64,000 bases of DNA. It comes from Heliopora coerulea. Taxonomy: Eukaryota > Cnidaria > Anthozoa > Scleralcyonacea > Helioporidae. A program made the translations under genes and the position numbers. Positions within the stretch are counted from its first letter, which is position 1, and the number at the start of each line of letters is the position of its first letter. Shown piece after piece: positions 60,445 to 64,000 of this stretch. The stretch is taken from NCBI GenBank assembly GCA_030142905.1, contig JASJOG010000002.1, positions 3,789,001-3,853,000 of the forward strand. Direction: 5' to 3'. The notes under the pieces are model-generated. The model was not told where the DNA came from and made no database searches. It saw only the letters and a list, made by a program, of their open reading frames with translations.

Positions 60445-62928
60445 CCTGTTGTTGTAATTATAGTTGTGATTGTGATTATGATTATTACTATGAACATTAT
60501 TACTCAGCAAGTGTTAGCTTAATGTTTCTTGGAAAATGGGAGCCACGCTTCTCAAGCTATAAACTTAAACTATCAGTCCGAACCCAAGACAAGAATCAAA
60601 CCTGTAACATGATCGGTGGTAAGGTGCTCTAATATCACTGTTGATCAAGCTACGACTACTAGAATTCTAATGGTACATCGAAGATAGGCTTTACTGTTTT
60701 TTAACTGTAGTGACACGTATACCGCTAAGGCATGCGAGTCTAAAAGTGTAAAAATTCACTGAACTTAGGTGTGTGGTGTTCGTACTGCATAGTATTGATT
60801 GGTGTTTGTTAGTCACAAGAACGCGTTCTTTGTAAGGTGTTTTGAGTTCATAGCTTGAGATGAATTTGCACTCGTGCTTTACGGACACTAAGTTACCAAC
60901 TACTTAACCAACATCCGTAGTTAACATACGACGTGAATATTTGATGTGTTGAGACTTGTAGACCTAAGAAATGTTTATGAGTTTATAACATGCGCGCGTG
61001 AAATGTTATCTTTTGTGTCTCGTATCATTTGGATATTTTTGGTGGTTAAGTTGAGATATCAAGATAATTCTTTTGGCCTCAGGCGTCTTATGTCTATCTT
61101 ATGATTTTTGGTCTCTATGGTGGTTTTTGGTCTCTCTAATGGTCCTTATTGTTCCCTATGAATGTGCCGTTTCAGTAAATCGATTTTTTCCTACTATGTC
61201 TATGTCTGAAAATCATTTTGCAAGTTGTTTGCTTAGGGTGTCCAGGTACAGCCTTTCACAGTTCCAGTACTTACAAATCTTACTTATATATAAGGTCCTA
61301 ATAGCACACAATTTTAACTTGTTCTATTTCATTGACTCTGCTATCGGGTGGACGTGTTACGTCAATGATGTAGCATTATGTTAACATTTTCCAACTTTAA
61401 GAAGATCTAGTTTATTATCTTTGTGAATCTTTTTTTTTTCACATGACAGGCCAAAAAAGATTATCGCGTCCTTCGAAATGCTACGATTCTGATTGCATCT
61501 TATTTCAGAGGATGGCGGGTGAGTGGTCACGTTGTTTGTGGAATGATGATTATGGTCCCTTACTGGTTTAGTAAAACGGGTATAAAGCTGTTGTTAAATG
61601 TATTAATGGAAACGCTTGTTGATATTTAAAATATGTTACAGCTTAACTTACCTCTTAACTTGTTTTATTTTGCTTCTTGCTTCCACCAGTTATACATTCA
61701 TTTATCGTACTTTTATGTAATTAGTTTTAAACAAGAGAAGCACTAGTGTTCCAATACAGTTGATCAATCGGAATTTTTCAATGTTAGTACTTAGAGGCTG
61801 ATTAAATGGAAATTTTCAACCCGGGCTGAAATTCCAGCTAAATTAACCGGGCTGAGATTTCAGCCAGGCCTTCTGATAAAATTCTTTTAAAACGGAGCTT
61901 GCAATTACATGAAGAAAGTTTCAGCCCGGTTTGAGCTACCTGGGCGGAAAGATCCCATGTCATCGCACAATAAAAATTTCAGCCCGAGCTGAAAAGATGA
62001 TTGACAGGCGTGGGAAGATGCAAATTGCCAAAACAAAAGGCCACCGACAAATTCTTCCCTGGGTTTGCTTTCGATTTCAGTTTCAGCCCGGGTTGAAATA
62101 TTTCATGTAATCGGGATTTTTTTCAACCCAGTCTGCTGGGCTGAAATTTTCCCATGTAATCAGCTCCTTAATTCTCATTTTTTATTGAAATCGGCTCAAA
62201 GATTTTCCCGCCAAAACTCACTATGGTACTACACCTTCTAGGTACATTTATGTTTAGTTTCACGAACTGTACCAAATGTACCAAATTTTAAAAATGTTTT
62301 TCATTAACTCGATTTTTTAATACACTGCAATTCTGTGTCAAAAATGTGATGTCGTGGACTAATTCATTTACTTATCAGACAAATTTAAATACCTCAAGAA
62401 TCTAGAAAGGCACGGAAGACGGAAAGACCTGTAAACACGATTCTATATCTCTTCAAGTTTTTTCAAATTAGAAAGGAAGTATTGGAGTCATTTGCCCTTT
62501 AAAATCATCTAAGGTGTCAAACCCAAGTTTTTAATCCTTTTTTTTCAATAATTTTACATCCAACCTACTCTGTCTAATTGCCTTATATAAGGAAACCGGT
62601 GAATATTTAGAAAATCCATGACTTTTGACCCAGAGCTAACGAACTCTCAGCAAAAGAAGGTCTGGGCTTTTTCATGAATACTGTTTAACACAGCAACGGC
62701 CTTTTCTCTCTGAACACTAGAGAAGAGTTGATTGGATTTTGTTTTTTTCTTGTCGTTTAGTCATTGTCTCGTTTAAAATTCATTGTTTGTTAAGCTTCGA
62801 TATTGTTTTGTTTTTTCTTGTACATAGTTTACTTTACTTTTTGTACTCTCTAGGTCCGACGAGAATATAGTCGCTATTTTCGATCTCATGCCACTGGAGT
62901 AATCCAACGTTGCTGGCGATCATATCTG
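18570..62928 (+). CDS. MYO1B-like: Class I unconventional myosin, MYO1A/B-like (28 exons, residues 1-813; tail beyond right edge)
   Basis: Join: 18570-18776, 20196-20311, 23979-24073, 27542-27646, 27718-27764, 28267-28330, 28545-28558, 28630-28714, 29627-29733, 31996-32143, 34281-34399, 40896-40982, 41382-41447, 43438-43542, 44441-44503, 44662-44715, 45184-45324, 45892-46006, 46102-46157, 46465-46530, 47632-47699, 54308-54379, 54908-54983, 56115-56183, 57509-57601, 60160-60216, 61450-61518, 62854-62928. The sum is 2439 nt, exactly 813 codons. It is a single-headed actin motor linking membranes to actin. Motor about 36-720: P-loop GESGAGKT 132-139, switch I NDNSSRFG 184-191, switch II DIYGFE 412-417, Glu359 at the TEDS position (so no heavy-chain phosphorylation needed there), [22 protein letters not shown], and converter/relay blocks. 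Four IQ motifs (from 734, 755, 779, 804) bind calmodulin-type light chains. Blocks such as NYLLEK and [12 protein letters not shown] fit MYO1A/B best. The TH1 tail is outside the window. Confidence 0.95.
18777..20195. other. Myosin intron 1
   Basis: Contains a (TTTA)n tract near 18,857-18,880 and otherwise unremarkable sequence. No exon on either strand recognised. Confidence 0.55.
20196..20311 (+). CDS. Myosin I exon 2 (residues 70-107)
   Basis: Encodes [20 protein letters not shown] onward to APHL, the N-terminal motor beta strand (VVVSVNPY is the class signature). Acceptor TTCTAG, donor GTAAGT; phase 2 out. Confidence 0.95.
20462..20792. repeat. Cluster of TTTCACATATGAAAT-like palindromic words (copy 2)
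   Basis: In myosin intron 2, 150 bases after exon 2. Words such as TTTTCATTTCACATATGAAA and TTTCGCATATGAAATGGAAC recur about every 25-40 bases in both orientations, as in 18,236-18,480. Confidence 0.72.
21194..21227. repeat. Perfect 16-bp inverted repeat with 2-base loop
   Basis: CCATCACGCAGATTGA, then AC, then the exact reverse complement of the left arm. As DNA it could extrude; as RNA it would be a tight hairpin. Confidence 0.8.
22429..22845 (+). repeat. Dispersed repeat A, copy 1 (uninterrupted)
   Basis: Shares an ordered series of blocks with 24,609-25,001: ATACCTC.CAGGTG.ATAGTG, GCGCAATCT.ATTGGTTC, CTCGGAATATC.TGCACTATT, GAGCAAAACAAGAT, AAACGATGAG-like, CGGCAAGCCGAC-like. Here the right end (TGTAGATATTTACC..CACTTCGGCGATTAACTGTT) is continuous, giving the empty-site version of copy 2. 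Confidence 0.75.
23448..23810. repeat. Inverted-repeat element with ~50-bp arms
   Basis: Arm 23,448-23,497 (ends GCGGCTGGTCACGTGTC) and arm 23,761-23,810 (starts GACACGTGACCAGCTGC) are imperfect reverse complements, about 80% identical, around a 263-bp spacer. CCAACCTCGTGCCCAGGG lies just outside the left arm. Probably a foldback-type non-autonomous element; no target duplication identified. Confidence 0.6.
23979..24073 (+). CDS. Myosin I exon 3 (P-loop)
   Basis: Encodes [19 protein letters not shown] then [12 protein letters not shown]: the ATP-binding P-loop. Acceptor TTGCCAG, donor GTAAGG. The P-loop is interrupted by the intron immediately after GKT, splitting the following Glu codon. 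Confidence 0.97.
25878..25953 (+). repeat. Degenerate CCCTAA-like tract
   Basis: GACCCTAACGTTAATCCTAA, then ACTCTAAATCTAACTCTAAT and CTTAACCCTAACCCC: hexamer-like phasing with many substitutions. Internal, not a chromosome end. Confidence 0.65.
26156..26267 (-). repeat. ~100-bp TTAACCC dispersed repeat, inverted copy
   Basis: Bounded by TTAACCCTTTGTCT and AGAGAAAGGGTTAA, complementary ends of at least 12 bp. The core AGTTAGACAGAGTAAAAT is the reverse of the CTCTGGCTAACGCC core seen at 15,724. Confidence 0.7.
26461..27541. other. Myosin intron 3, right part; nothing recognised
   Basis: No repeat ends or coding similarity seen; short open frames only. Confidence 0.5.
27542..27646 (+). CDS. 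Myosin I exon 4
   Basis: Encodes (E)[18 protein letters not shown] then [16 protein letters not shown]: the helix after the P-loop. Acceptor TTTTAG, donor GTGGGT; enters with two bases of the split Glu codon and leaves with one base of Ala. Confidence 0.95.
27718..27764 (+). CDS. Myosin I exon 5 (switch I)
   Basis: A 47-base exon encoding [16 protein letters not shown]: nucleotide-sensing switch I. Only 71 bases of intron separate it from exon 4. Donor GTGAGT, phase 0. Confidence 0.96.
28267..28330 (+). CDS. Myosin I exon 6
   Basis: Encodes [20 protein letters not shown] followed by N and the first base of Tyr. GKYM..EFDFKG.P.GG.I is the class I pattern following switch I. Acceptor TTGCAG, donor GTAAGT. 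Confidence 0.95.
28545..28558 (+). CDS. Myosin I exon 7 (14-nt micro-exon, YLLEK)
   Basis: Only 14 bases, ATCTTTTGGAGAAG, between AAAAAG and GTAGGT. It supplies the universally expected YLLEK between exon 6 (..ITN) and exon 8 (SRIV..). Without it the reading frame breaks, so it is required. Confidence 0.9.
28630..28714 (+). CDS. Myosin I exon 8
   Basis: Encodes [20 protein letters not shown] then CGGSAELL: the loop and helix with the conserved ERSFH.FYQLL block. Acceptor CTACAG, donor GTAAGT, phase 1 out. Confidence 0.95.
29627..29733 (+). CDS. Myosin I exon 9 (to residue 280)
   Basis: Encodes [20 protein letters not shown] then [16 protein letters not shown]. The L.L.R.FS.Y.YL and IND..EF patterns fit class I. 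Acceptor TTAAAG, donor GTAACG. Confidence 0.92.
29734..31995. other. Myosin intron 9; nothing recognised
   Basis: AT-rich, with an A-rich/C-rich simple stretch at 31,638-31,720. The telomeric-core element in the next intron is unrelated to this one. Confidence 0.5.
31996..32143 (+). CDS. Myosin I exon 10 (281-329)
   Basis: Encodes [20 protein letters not shown] then [20 protein letters not shown] and so on to [20 protein letters not shown] is highly conserved in all myosins. Acceptor TGTAG, donor GTAATG. Confidence 0.95.
32223..32632. mobile_element. Foldback element with telomere-like (CCCTAA)n core, copy 1
   Basis: Inverted arms of roughly 75-80 bp: the left begins CAGCCGTTCC and runs through TTCTAAATTTTAGAATAAAG and CTTTGAAGCGTGGCC; the right is its imperfect reverse complement ending GGAACGGGT. 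Between the arms are 170 bp of CCCTAA repeats. The flanks share CTCGCTT (32,216-32,222 and 32,634-32,640; adjacent bases T/A differ), consistent with an 8-bp hAT-type duplication carrying one change. No coding capacity. It lies in myosin intron 10. Confidence 0.78.
32325..32492 (+). repeat. Interstitial telomere-like tract, CCCTAA then CCCTAACCTTTA
   Basis: Starts as perfect CCCTAA hexamers for about 50 bp, then becomes a 12-mer tandem array CCCTAACCTTTA repeated seven or so times, then CCCTAACCCTTATCCTAACC. Sequence on both sides is the foldback element's arms, so it is not a chromosome end. Confidence 0.9.
32633..34280. other. Myosin intron 10, right part; nothing recognised
   Basis: No gene or clear element end found between the telomeric foldback element and exon 11. 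Confidence 0.5.
34281..34399 (+). CDS. Myosin I exon 11 (TEDS-site exon, 330-369)
   Basis: Encodes [20 protein letters not shown] then [20 protein letters not shown]. Glu359 lies 16 residues upstream of NALSK (exon 12; DALAK in the family), which is the TEDS position. Acceptor TTTAG, donor GTACAG. Confidence 0.94.
35322..36770 (-). pseudogene. Retroelement polyprotein C-terminal fragment (post-RT region, CxC..H..C motif, nuclease-like block)
   Basis: On the minus strand from 36,770: [18 protein letters not shown] and TTEGQRHLE, then after a frameshift near 36,650 [41 protein letters not shown], then [29 protein letters not shown] (a possible CCHC-type finger with the preceding Cys), [20 protein letters not shown] and TAFFDV. 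TGA at 35,700-35,702 interrupts; the same frame resumes [12 protein letters not shown] and ends with [18 protein letters not shown] to [11 protein letters not shown] near 35,325. I recognise this as the region after the reverse transcriptase in a retroelement family common in marine invertebrates; the RLDI..FW.....FFDV pattern resembles a restriction-like nuclease. The RT core itself is missing. Which retroelement clade it belongs to is uncertain. Confidence 0.75.
37005..37253 (+). repeat. Internal repeat unit of the composite block (palindrome half, with inverse at 38,590-38,780 and 39,590-39,860)
   Basis: Shared words: GCAAAAATACATTCATTTTA, TACCCAACCATTTGCATCAA, GACCATTAACACCATTCTAC and TTAGGGATAACAAAATTTCA. 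The same words appear reversed at 38,590-38,780 and 39,590-39,860, and partly forward at 35,080-35,200 and 36,760-36,920. Confidence 0.7.
37262..38581 (+). mobile_element. ZBED5-like hAT element with perfect 8-bp target duplication
   Basis: CCCTAGTG at 37,254-37,261 and 38,582-38,589 is a perfect 8-bp direct repeat. The ends CAAGGTTTCTCAAC and CAGTAGTTCTCAGCC (reverse complement of the right end) are related imperfect inverted repeats of the CAGTGGTTCTCAACC type used by ZBED-type hATs. At 1.3 kb it is an internally shortened copy. It interrupted a palindromic unit of the surrounding block: joining the flanks restores ATCCCTAGTGTAAAGTAGAA. Confidence 0.9.
37535..37927 (+). pseudogene. C-terminal part of a ZBED5/SCAND3-like hAT transposase, one internal stop
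   Basis: Reads [20 protein letters not shown], then [21 protein letters not shown] and FLTLWE, stop TAG at 37,763-37,765, then in the same frame [40 protein letters not shown] and SVKK with a final TAA. The [12 protein letters not shown].....RNRL.......LRLKLT block is the hAT dimerisation region as found in ZBED5-type proteins. The N-terminal BED finger and the catalytic part are absent. Confidence 0.85.
38590..40301. other. Right part of the composite block: inverted repeat units, no gene
   Basis: Holds inverted units 38,590-38,780 and 39,590-39,860. In addition TTATTTCGCCAATATTT, at about 38,810, and its reverse complement near 39,490 flank a ~700 bp interior (38,840-39,480) that is itself partly self-complementary: GAACTGTCTTAACTCACAAC vs GTTGTGAGTTAAGGTAGTCT. 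Nested palindromes of a foldback element. Confidence 0.6.
40896..40982 (+). CDS. Myosin I exon 12 (370-398)
   Basis: Encodes [20 protein letters not shown] then VARINQSIK: the conserved helix following the cardiomyopathy loop. Acceptor TTCCAG, donor GTAACA. It follows a 6.5 kb intron full of nested transposons. Confidence 0.95.
41382..41447 (+). CDS. Myosin I exon 13 (switch II, 399-420)
   Basis: Encodes [20 protein letters not shown] then FQ. DIYGFE is switch II, coupling phosphate release to the power stroke. Acceptor TTTCAG, donor GTAATC. Confidence 0.97.
41448..43437. other. Myosin intron 13
   Basis: Contains an inverted copy of the ~100-bp TTAAC repeat (42,237-42,336) and a GC-richer stretch at 42,680-42,880 of unknown origin. 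No other recognised feature. Confidence 0.5.
42237..42336 (-). repeat. ~100-bp TTAAC dispersed repeat, inverted copy
   Basis: Starts TTAACTCCTTCCTGATGGCA, has CCTTGGCCGAGTTAAGTTCT and CAGCCAGAGTAAAATACTGA, and ends near CATCTGGGAAAAGCTAA. Matches the inverted copy at 26,156. Confidence 0.65.
43438..43542 (+). CDS. Myosin I exon 14 (421-455)
   Basis: Encodes [20 protein letters not shown] then [15 protein letters not shown]: the relay helix. A second possible donor inside TACGTAAGA is not used, because the frame to exon 15 needs VRE. Acceptor TATCCAG, donor GTAAAG. Confidence 0.96.
43663..44415. repeat. Extended trinucleotide-type simple sequence (AAC/AAT, then GTAATA/TTATGG)
   Basis: Intron 14 is largely low-complexity: (ACAACC)n at 43,663-43,692, (AAC)n near 43,880-43,907, then some 400 bp of AAT/GTA/ATG-biased triplets. 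Open frames here (poly-Asn or poly-Ile) are by-products of the repeat. Confidence 0.8.
44441..44503 (+). CDS. Myosin I exon 15 (456-476)
   Basis: Encodes [20 protein letters not shown] then K: the conserved EW..I.YF.N block. Acceptor TTTTAG, donor GTTAGG. Intron 14 just upstream is mostly simple trinucleotide repeat. Confidence 0.95.
44662..44715 (+). CDS. Myosin I exon 16 (477-494)
   Basis: Encodes [18 protein letters not shown] (18 residues), the G.I..LDEEC..PG block. Acceptor CCTAG, donor GTAAAC. Confidence 0.95.
45184..45324 (+). CDS. Myosin I exon 17 (495-541)
   Basis: Encodes [20 protein letters not shown] and then [20 protein letters not shown] and LKHYAGD. Actin-binding face; ..F..KHYAG.V is universal. 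Acceptor ATAAG, donor GTAAGT. Confidence 0.94.
45397..45481. repeat. (TTTA)n followed by (TA)n microsatellite
   Basis: TTTATTTATC-type tetramers to 45,432, then an uninterrupted TA run from 45,436 to 45,481 in intron 17. Confidence 0.9.
45692..45850. repeat. GGTCGTTC octamer array and decayed extension
   Basis: GTTCGGTC repeats in tandem at 45,694-45,724 and continues as diverged CGTTCGTTTGTCCGTT-like words to 45,850. Confidence 0.8.
45892..46006 (+). CDS. Myosin I exon 18 (542-579)
   Basis: Encodes [20 protein letters not shown] then [32 protein letters not shown] is conserved. Acceptor TTTTAG, donor GTAAGC. Confidence 0.96.
46102..46157 (+). CDS. Myosin I exon 19 (loop 2, 580-598)
   Basis: Encodes [19 protein letters not shown]: the basic, variable actin-binding loop 2. 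Family members share GN..K...KRP.TA..QFK. Acceptor TTCTAG, donor GTAAGT. Confidence 0.94.
46465..46530 (+). CDS. Myosin I exon 20 (599-620)
   Basis: Encodes [20 protein letters not shown] then IK. L...NP.YVRCIKPN is the strut motif of all myosins. Acceptor CTCAG, donor GTAAGT. Confidence 0.96.
46531..47631. other. Myosin intron 20; nothing recognised
   Basis: AT-rich with no repeat ends or coding similarity seen. Confidence 0.5.
47632..47699 (+). CDS. Myosin I exon 21 (621-643)
   Basis: Encodes [20 protein letters not shown] then YL(G): the SH1-helix region preceding the converter. Acceptor TTTAG, donor GTAAGT, phase 2 out. A 6.6 kb intron with a giant palindrome follows. Confidence 0.95.
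49666..50410. other. Left part of palindrome spacer; small CTCGGCA hairpins
   Basis: Contains AGCTTTGCCGAGACC and CTCGGCAAGGCTAAA, which pair, and repeated GCACGGGTACC/GGCACCCGTGCC words (49,745-49,850). No gene. Confidence 0.5.
50411..50730. mobile_element. Foldback element with telomere-like TTAGGG core, copy 2
   Basis: Same design as 32,223-32,632. Left arm: CCCGTTTCACCCGTTCTAAA, then TTCTAAATTTTAGAATAACG and CTTTGAAACGTGG. Right arm: CCACGTTTCAAAGGGTTATT, then CTAAAATTTAGAACTGACG and GAAACGGCTGG. The core is about 90 bp of TTAGGG/TTAGGA hexamers (50,548-50,638), in the opposite sense to copy 1. Arms of the two copies align. Confidence 0.78.
50548..50638 (-). repeat. Interstitial TTAGGG-like tract
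   Basis: GTTAGGGTTAGGGTTAGGG-type hexamers with TTAGGA and TTAGGTT variants. Enclosed by foldback arms. Confidence 0.9.
52290..52660 (-). CDS. Unrecognised two-exon candidate gene fragment, cut by palindrome boundary
   Basis: Minus strand: exon 52,660-52,543 starts ATG and encodes [39 protein letters not shown] plus one base before donor GTAAGT. Exon 52,468-52,290 starts after ATACAAG, in phase, and encodes [40 protein letters not shown] and [19 protein letters not shown] before GTAAAA. The composition is protein-like and both junctions keep frame, but I recognise no family. The right arm of the giant palindrome ends inside the second exon, so only its last ~36 codons are duplicated at 48,195-48,303. 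No downstream exon was identified. It could be a captured gene fragment, an antisense gene in the myosin intron, or chance. Confidence 0.35.
53021..54250. repeat. Palindromic repeat split by a TTAA-class element
   Basis: Left half 53,021-53,068 (AGTTCAAACGTCGAACTTTT, CATGTGCTGAATC) and right half 54,203-54,250 (GATTCGGCACGTGAAAAGTT, CGACGTTTTAACCGGGCC) are reverse complements. Between them sits the element at 53,069-54,167. Confidence 0.75.
53069..54167. mobile_element. 1.1 kb non-autonomous element with TTAA target duplication
   Basis: TTAA at 53,069-53,072 and 54,164-54,167. Immediately inside are GGTGGTAGTTAACCCTAAA and the reverse complement of the right end, GGAGGTCGTTAACCCTAAA (17 of 19 match). 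TTAA duplication suggests a piggyBac- or Kolobok-type mobiliser. No transposase reading frame inside. Confidence 0.8.
54308..54379 (+). CDS. Myosin I exon 22 (converter start)
   Basis: Encodes (G)[19 protein letters not shown] then VALE(R). [14 protein letters not shown] across the exon 21/22 junction is nearly invariant in MYO1A/B-type proteins. Acceptor CTACAG, donor GTAAGT. Confidence 0.96.
54908..54983 (+). CDS. Myosin I exon 23 (converter, to residue 692)
   Basis: Encodes (R)[19 protein letters not shown] then LSEVLK. RYK.L...TWP.W fits class I. Acceptor TTTCAG, donor GTACTT. Confidence 0.94.
54984..56114. other. Myosin intron 23
   Basis: Pyrimidine-rich stretch 55,170-55,320 (TCCTTTCTCTCCCATCCTTT-like) and one ~100-bp repeat. 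The open frame 55,290-55,694 lacks an ATG start and shows no known domain. Confidence 0.5.
55794..55920 (+). repeat. ~100-bp TTAACCC dispersed repeat with doubled core
   Basis: Begins TTAACCCTTTCTGG and ends CAGGAAAGGATTTAA (imperfect inverted ends). The CTAACGCCAGA core occurs twice, ATTTTACTCTGACTAACGCC and then GTTACTCTGTCTAACGCC. Confidence 0.75.
56115..56183 (+). CDS. Myosin I exon 24 (693-715)
   Basis: Encodes [20 protein letters not shown] then PQT: end of the converter (..YGRTK.FIR.P.T). Acceptor TTTAG, donor GTAAAA. Confidence 0.95.
56184..57508. other. Myosin intron 24
   Basis: Contains a short degenerate TTAGGGTTAG tract at 57,174-57,225 and GGTCTGAACTCGTACC words at 56,670-56,705. 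No gene recognised. Confidence 0.5.
57509..57601 (+). CDS. Myosin I exon 25 (lever helix and IQ1, 716-746)
   Basis: Encodes [20 protein letters not shown] then [13 protein letters not shown] motif 1 starts at Ile734-Gln735 with Gly740 and Arg744. Acceptor TTTTTAG, donor GTATCG. Confidence 0.94.
58247..58422. repeat. Foldback repeat with hammerhead-like cores on both strands
   Basis: Arms of about 80 bp (AGGT.AAAAGTT.AAAAG.TTG at both extremes, CTCAAAGAATT.CAACGTTTC within) around a ~15-base loop. Plus strand: CTGACGA (58,343-58,349), a short pairing segment AGGGCCTTTGTTT, then GAAAC (58,363-58,367). Minus strand: CTGAAGA (58,327-58,321), AGCCTTTGGTC, then GAAAC (58,307-58,303). This spacing is that of the conserved core of hammerhead ribozymes described in Penelope-like elements. 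Confidence 0.6.
58896..59105 (+). repeat. Pentanucleotide satellite: (AAGCC)11, (CTAGTCTTGT)n, (CTAGT)19
   Basis: Three successive arrays with related units: AAGCC from 58,896 to 58,950, CTAGTCTTGT from about 58,971 to 59,010, then uninterrupted CTAGT to 59,105. Upstream sequence (58,700-58,890) is full of diverged CTAGTCT words. Confidence 0.92.
60160..60216 (+). CDS. Myosin I exon 26 (IQ2, 747-765)
   Basis: Encodes [21 protein letters not shown]2 is degenerate ([16 protein letters not shown], with Ser for Gln), spanning into exon 27. Acceptor CCTAG, donor GTATGT. Confidence 0.9.
60345..60500 (+). repeat. (GTT/ATT)n trinucleotide tract
   Basis: Triplet-biased run with a pure GTT array around 60,400-60,441 in intron 26. 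The Val-, Thr- and Asn-rich open frames overlapping it are artefacts. Confidence 0.85.
61450..61518 (+). CDS. Myosin I exon 27 (IQ3, 766-788)
   Basis: Encodes [20 protein letters not shown] then GWR. IQ3 runs from about 779 across the next junction ([15 protein letters not shown]). Acceptor GACAG, donor GTGAGT. Confidence 0.92.
61794..62168. mobile_element. MITE-like element with iterated CAGCCCGGG motifs
   Basis: Left end AGGCTGATTAAATGG and the reverse complement of the right end AGGAGCTGATTACATGG match apart from a small gap. TTTCAGCCCGGG or its reverse complement occurs seven or more times inside, in both directions. About 375 bp; no open frame. Confidence 0.65.
62854..62928 (+). CDS. 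Myosin I exon 28 (IQ4, 789-813)
   Basis: Encodes [20 protein letters not shown] then WRSYL. IQ4 starts [10 protein letters not shown] and must continue in the next exon, which is outside the window. Acceptor TCTAG, donor GTAAGC. Confidence 0.92.
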
Positions 62929-64000
62929 GTAAGCAATAACTTACGTGATTTGGGTTTTAGTTTGATCCAGGAATGCTTATACAAGTGCTTCGTGTCCTGT
63001 TTCTTTATTCAATTATGGCATTTAAACAAGTTTCTATATTTATGTTTGTATTTTCCCTCCTTTATCTCACCCGTTAGATTATGCTTGCATGGTACCTTTC
63101 TCAGGTTGAGCTGCTGTAGTTTTAAGGGCAATGATTCTCAAACTTCTTGTCTCAGTGCCTCCCTGCGATAATGCGACAAAAGTAACGATCCCGATAGCCA
63201 CTGCACCTCCACAAGCTATTCTTCAAAATCTTTGGGCGTGATAGCTACATATCAAACAATTTCTAGTAATTAGGTACAAATTATTACATGTATTCGAATG
63301 TTGAAGAGGATGGATCTGTCAGATTCCCAGGAGCTACCCAACTCGTGCGTTTTAGCCAAATGTCCACATCATTCCAATCTGTTATTTATACATTTCAAGA
63401 TGTATATATCCATGTTGGCAACCTCTGTGTTGGTCAATTGCTAGCTCCTATTGCGATAAATATCATGAATAAGTCGCAAGTAGAGAACTAATATTGTCTC
63501 CATTTTGGTACGATTTACTATGTCACTTTGTAGGAAGAGAACTGTGTTGGAATGACAAATGCACATATTATTCTAATATAGTGCTCACAGTTCTCACGAT
63601 ATAGAGCTGCATATTAGATACCCCACTCAATTTCTCATTACCATTTAAGTTATTTGAAAAAGTACCAATTACCCCCTAAAAGCAAGAAAAGGGGTATTAA
63701 AATACCCATTAAAACAGCAGGTTAAGGGTGAATTTTGCTCAGTTACAAATTTTGGGTGTTGGAAACCTTGGCAGTGATCGCTAAACCTATGCGGGTGACA
63801 TTCATCGTTTATTTTTACCTCCTACCCCAAGTCTCAGAGGAGCCGAGAACTACTTTTCCTGAATCAACCACTGGTTATTAAGCGGCTTTAATCGTTTTTC
63901 TCTGTGCGTTCTTATTGATTGTACCTCATCCCTAAATTGAGCTCAGAAAAACAGATATTCCAAAGAATTCTCTCAGGTAAAAAAGAAAAAAATAGCAAAG
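62929..64000. other. Myosin intron 28, left part; nothing recognised
   Basis: No exon fitting the continuation of IQ4 or the TH1 tail was found before the right edge. Confidence 0.6.

Overview
The window is animal nuclear DNA: AT-rich, full of introns with GT-AG splice sites, and dense in degraded transposons. Two protein-coding genes account for the real coding content. The gene structures, the TTAGGG-type internal tracts and the style of the dispersed repeats suggest a cnidarian, most likely an anthozoan such as a stony coral. That assignment is inference; the sequence itself only shows a metazoan.

Left part (1-10,650, minus strand): the 5' half of a CDK5-type cyclin-dependent kinase. Seven exons joined in phase give residues 1-161, from the start Met through the glycine-rich loop, the PSSALRE helix, HRD and DFG, to Glu161. 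The C-terminal lobe lies beyond the left edge. A 3 kb hAT transposon (1802-4818, broken transposase) sits in one CDK5 intron in the opposite orientation. A 7.9 kb intergenic stretch (10,651-18,561) holds only transposon debris: a Tc1-like remnant, a second hAT remnant and two MITE-like elements.

Right part (18,562-64,000, plus strand): a class I unconventional myosin closest in pattern to the MYO1A/MYO1B group. Twenty-eight exons, all phase-consistent, give 813 residues: a basic serine-rich N-terminal extension, the complete motor domain (P-loop, switch I, switch II, a Glu at the TEDS site) and at least four IQ motifs. The lipid-binding tail (TH1) must lie to the right of the window. CDK5 and the myosin are arranged head to head.

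The myosin introns are the main hosts of mobile DNA. Intron 11 (34,400-40,895) carries a nested block: a pogo/Tigger-like element enclosing a truncated retroelement and a ZBED5-like hAT element with a perfect 8-bp target duplication. Intron 21 (47,700-54,307) carries a 4.2 kb inverted duplication, at whose centre lies a foldback element with a TTAGGG-repeat core; a sister copy of that element is in intron 10. The same intron holds a TTAA-flanked 1.1 kb element and a small unrecognised two-exon candidate gene cut by the palindrome boundary. Intron 25 contains a foldback repeat with hammerhead-ribozyme-like cores on both strands.

No tRNA, rRNA, CRISPR array or prokaryotic-type regulatory element was seen. 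Exon coordinates come from hand-read splice sites plus protein-family pattern recall; no alignment was run.
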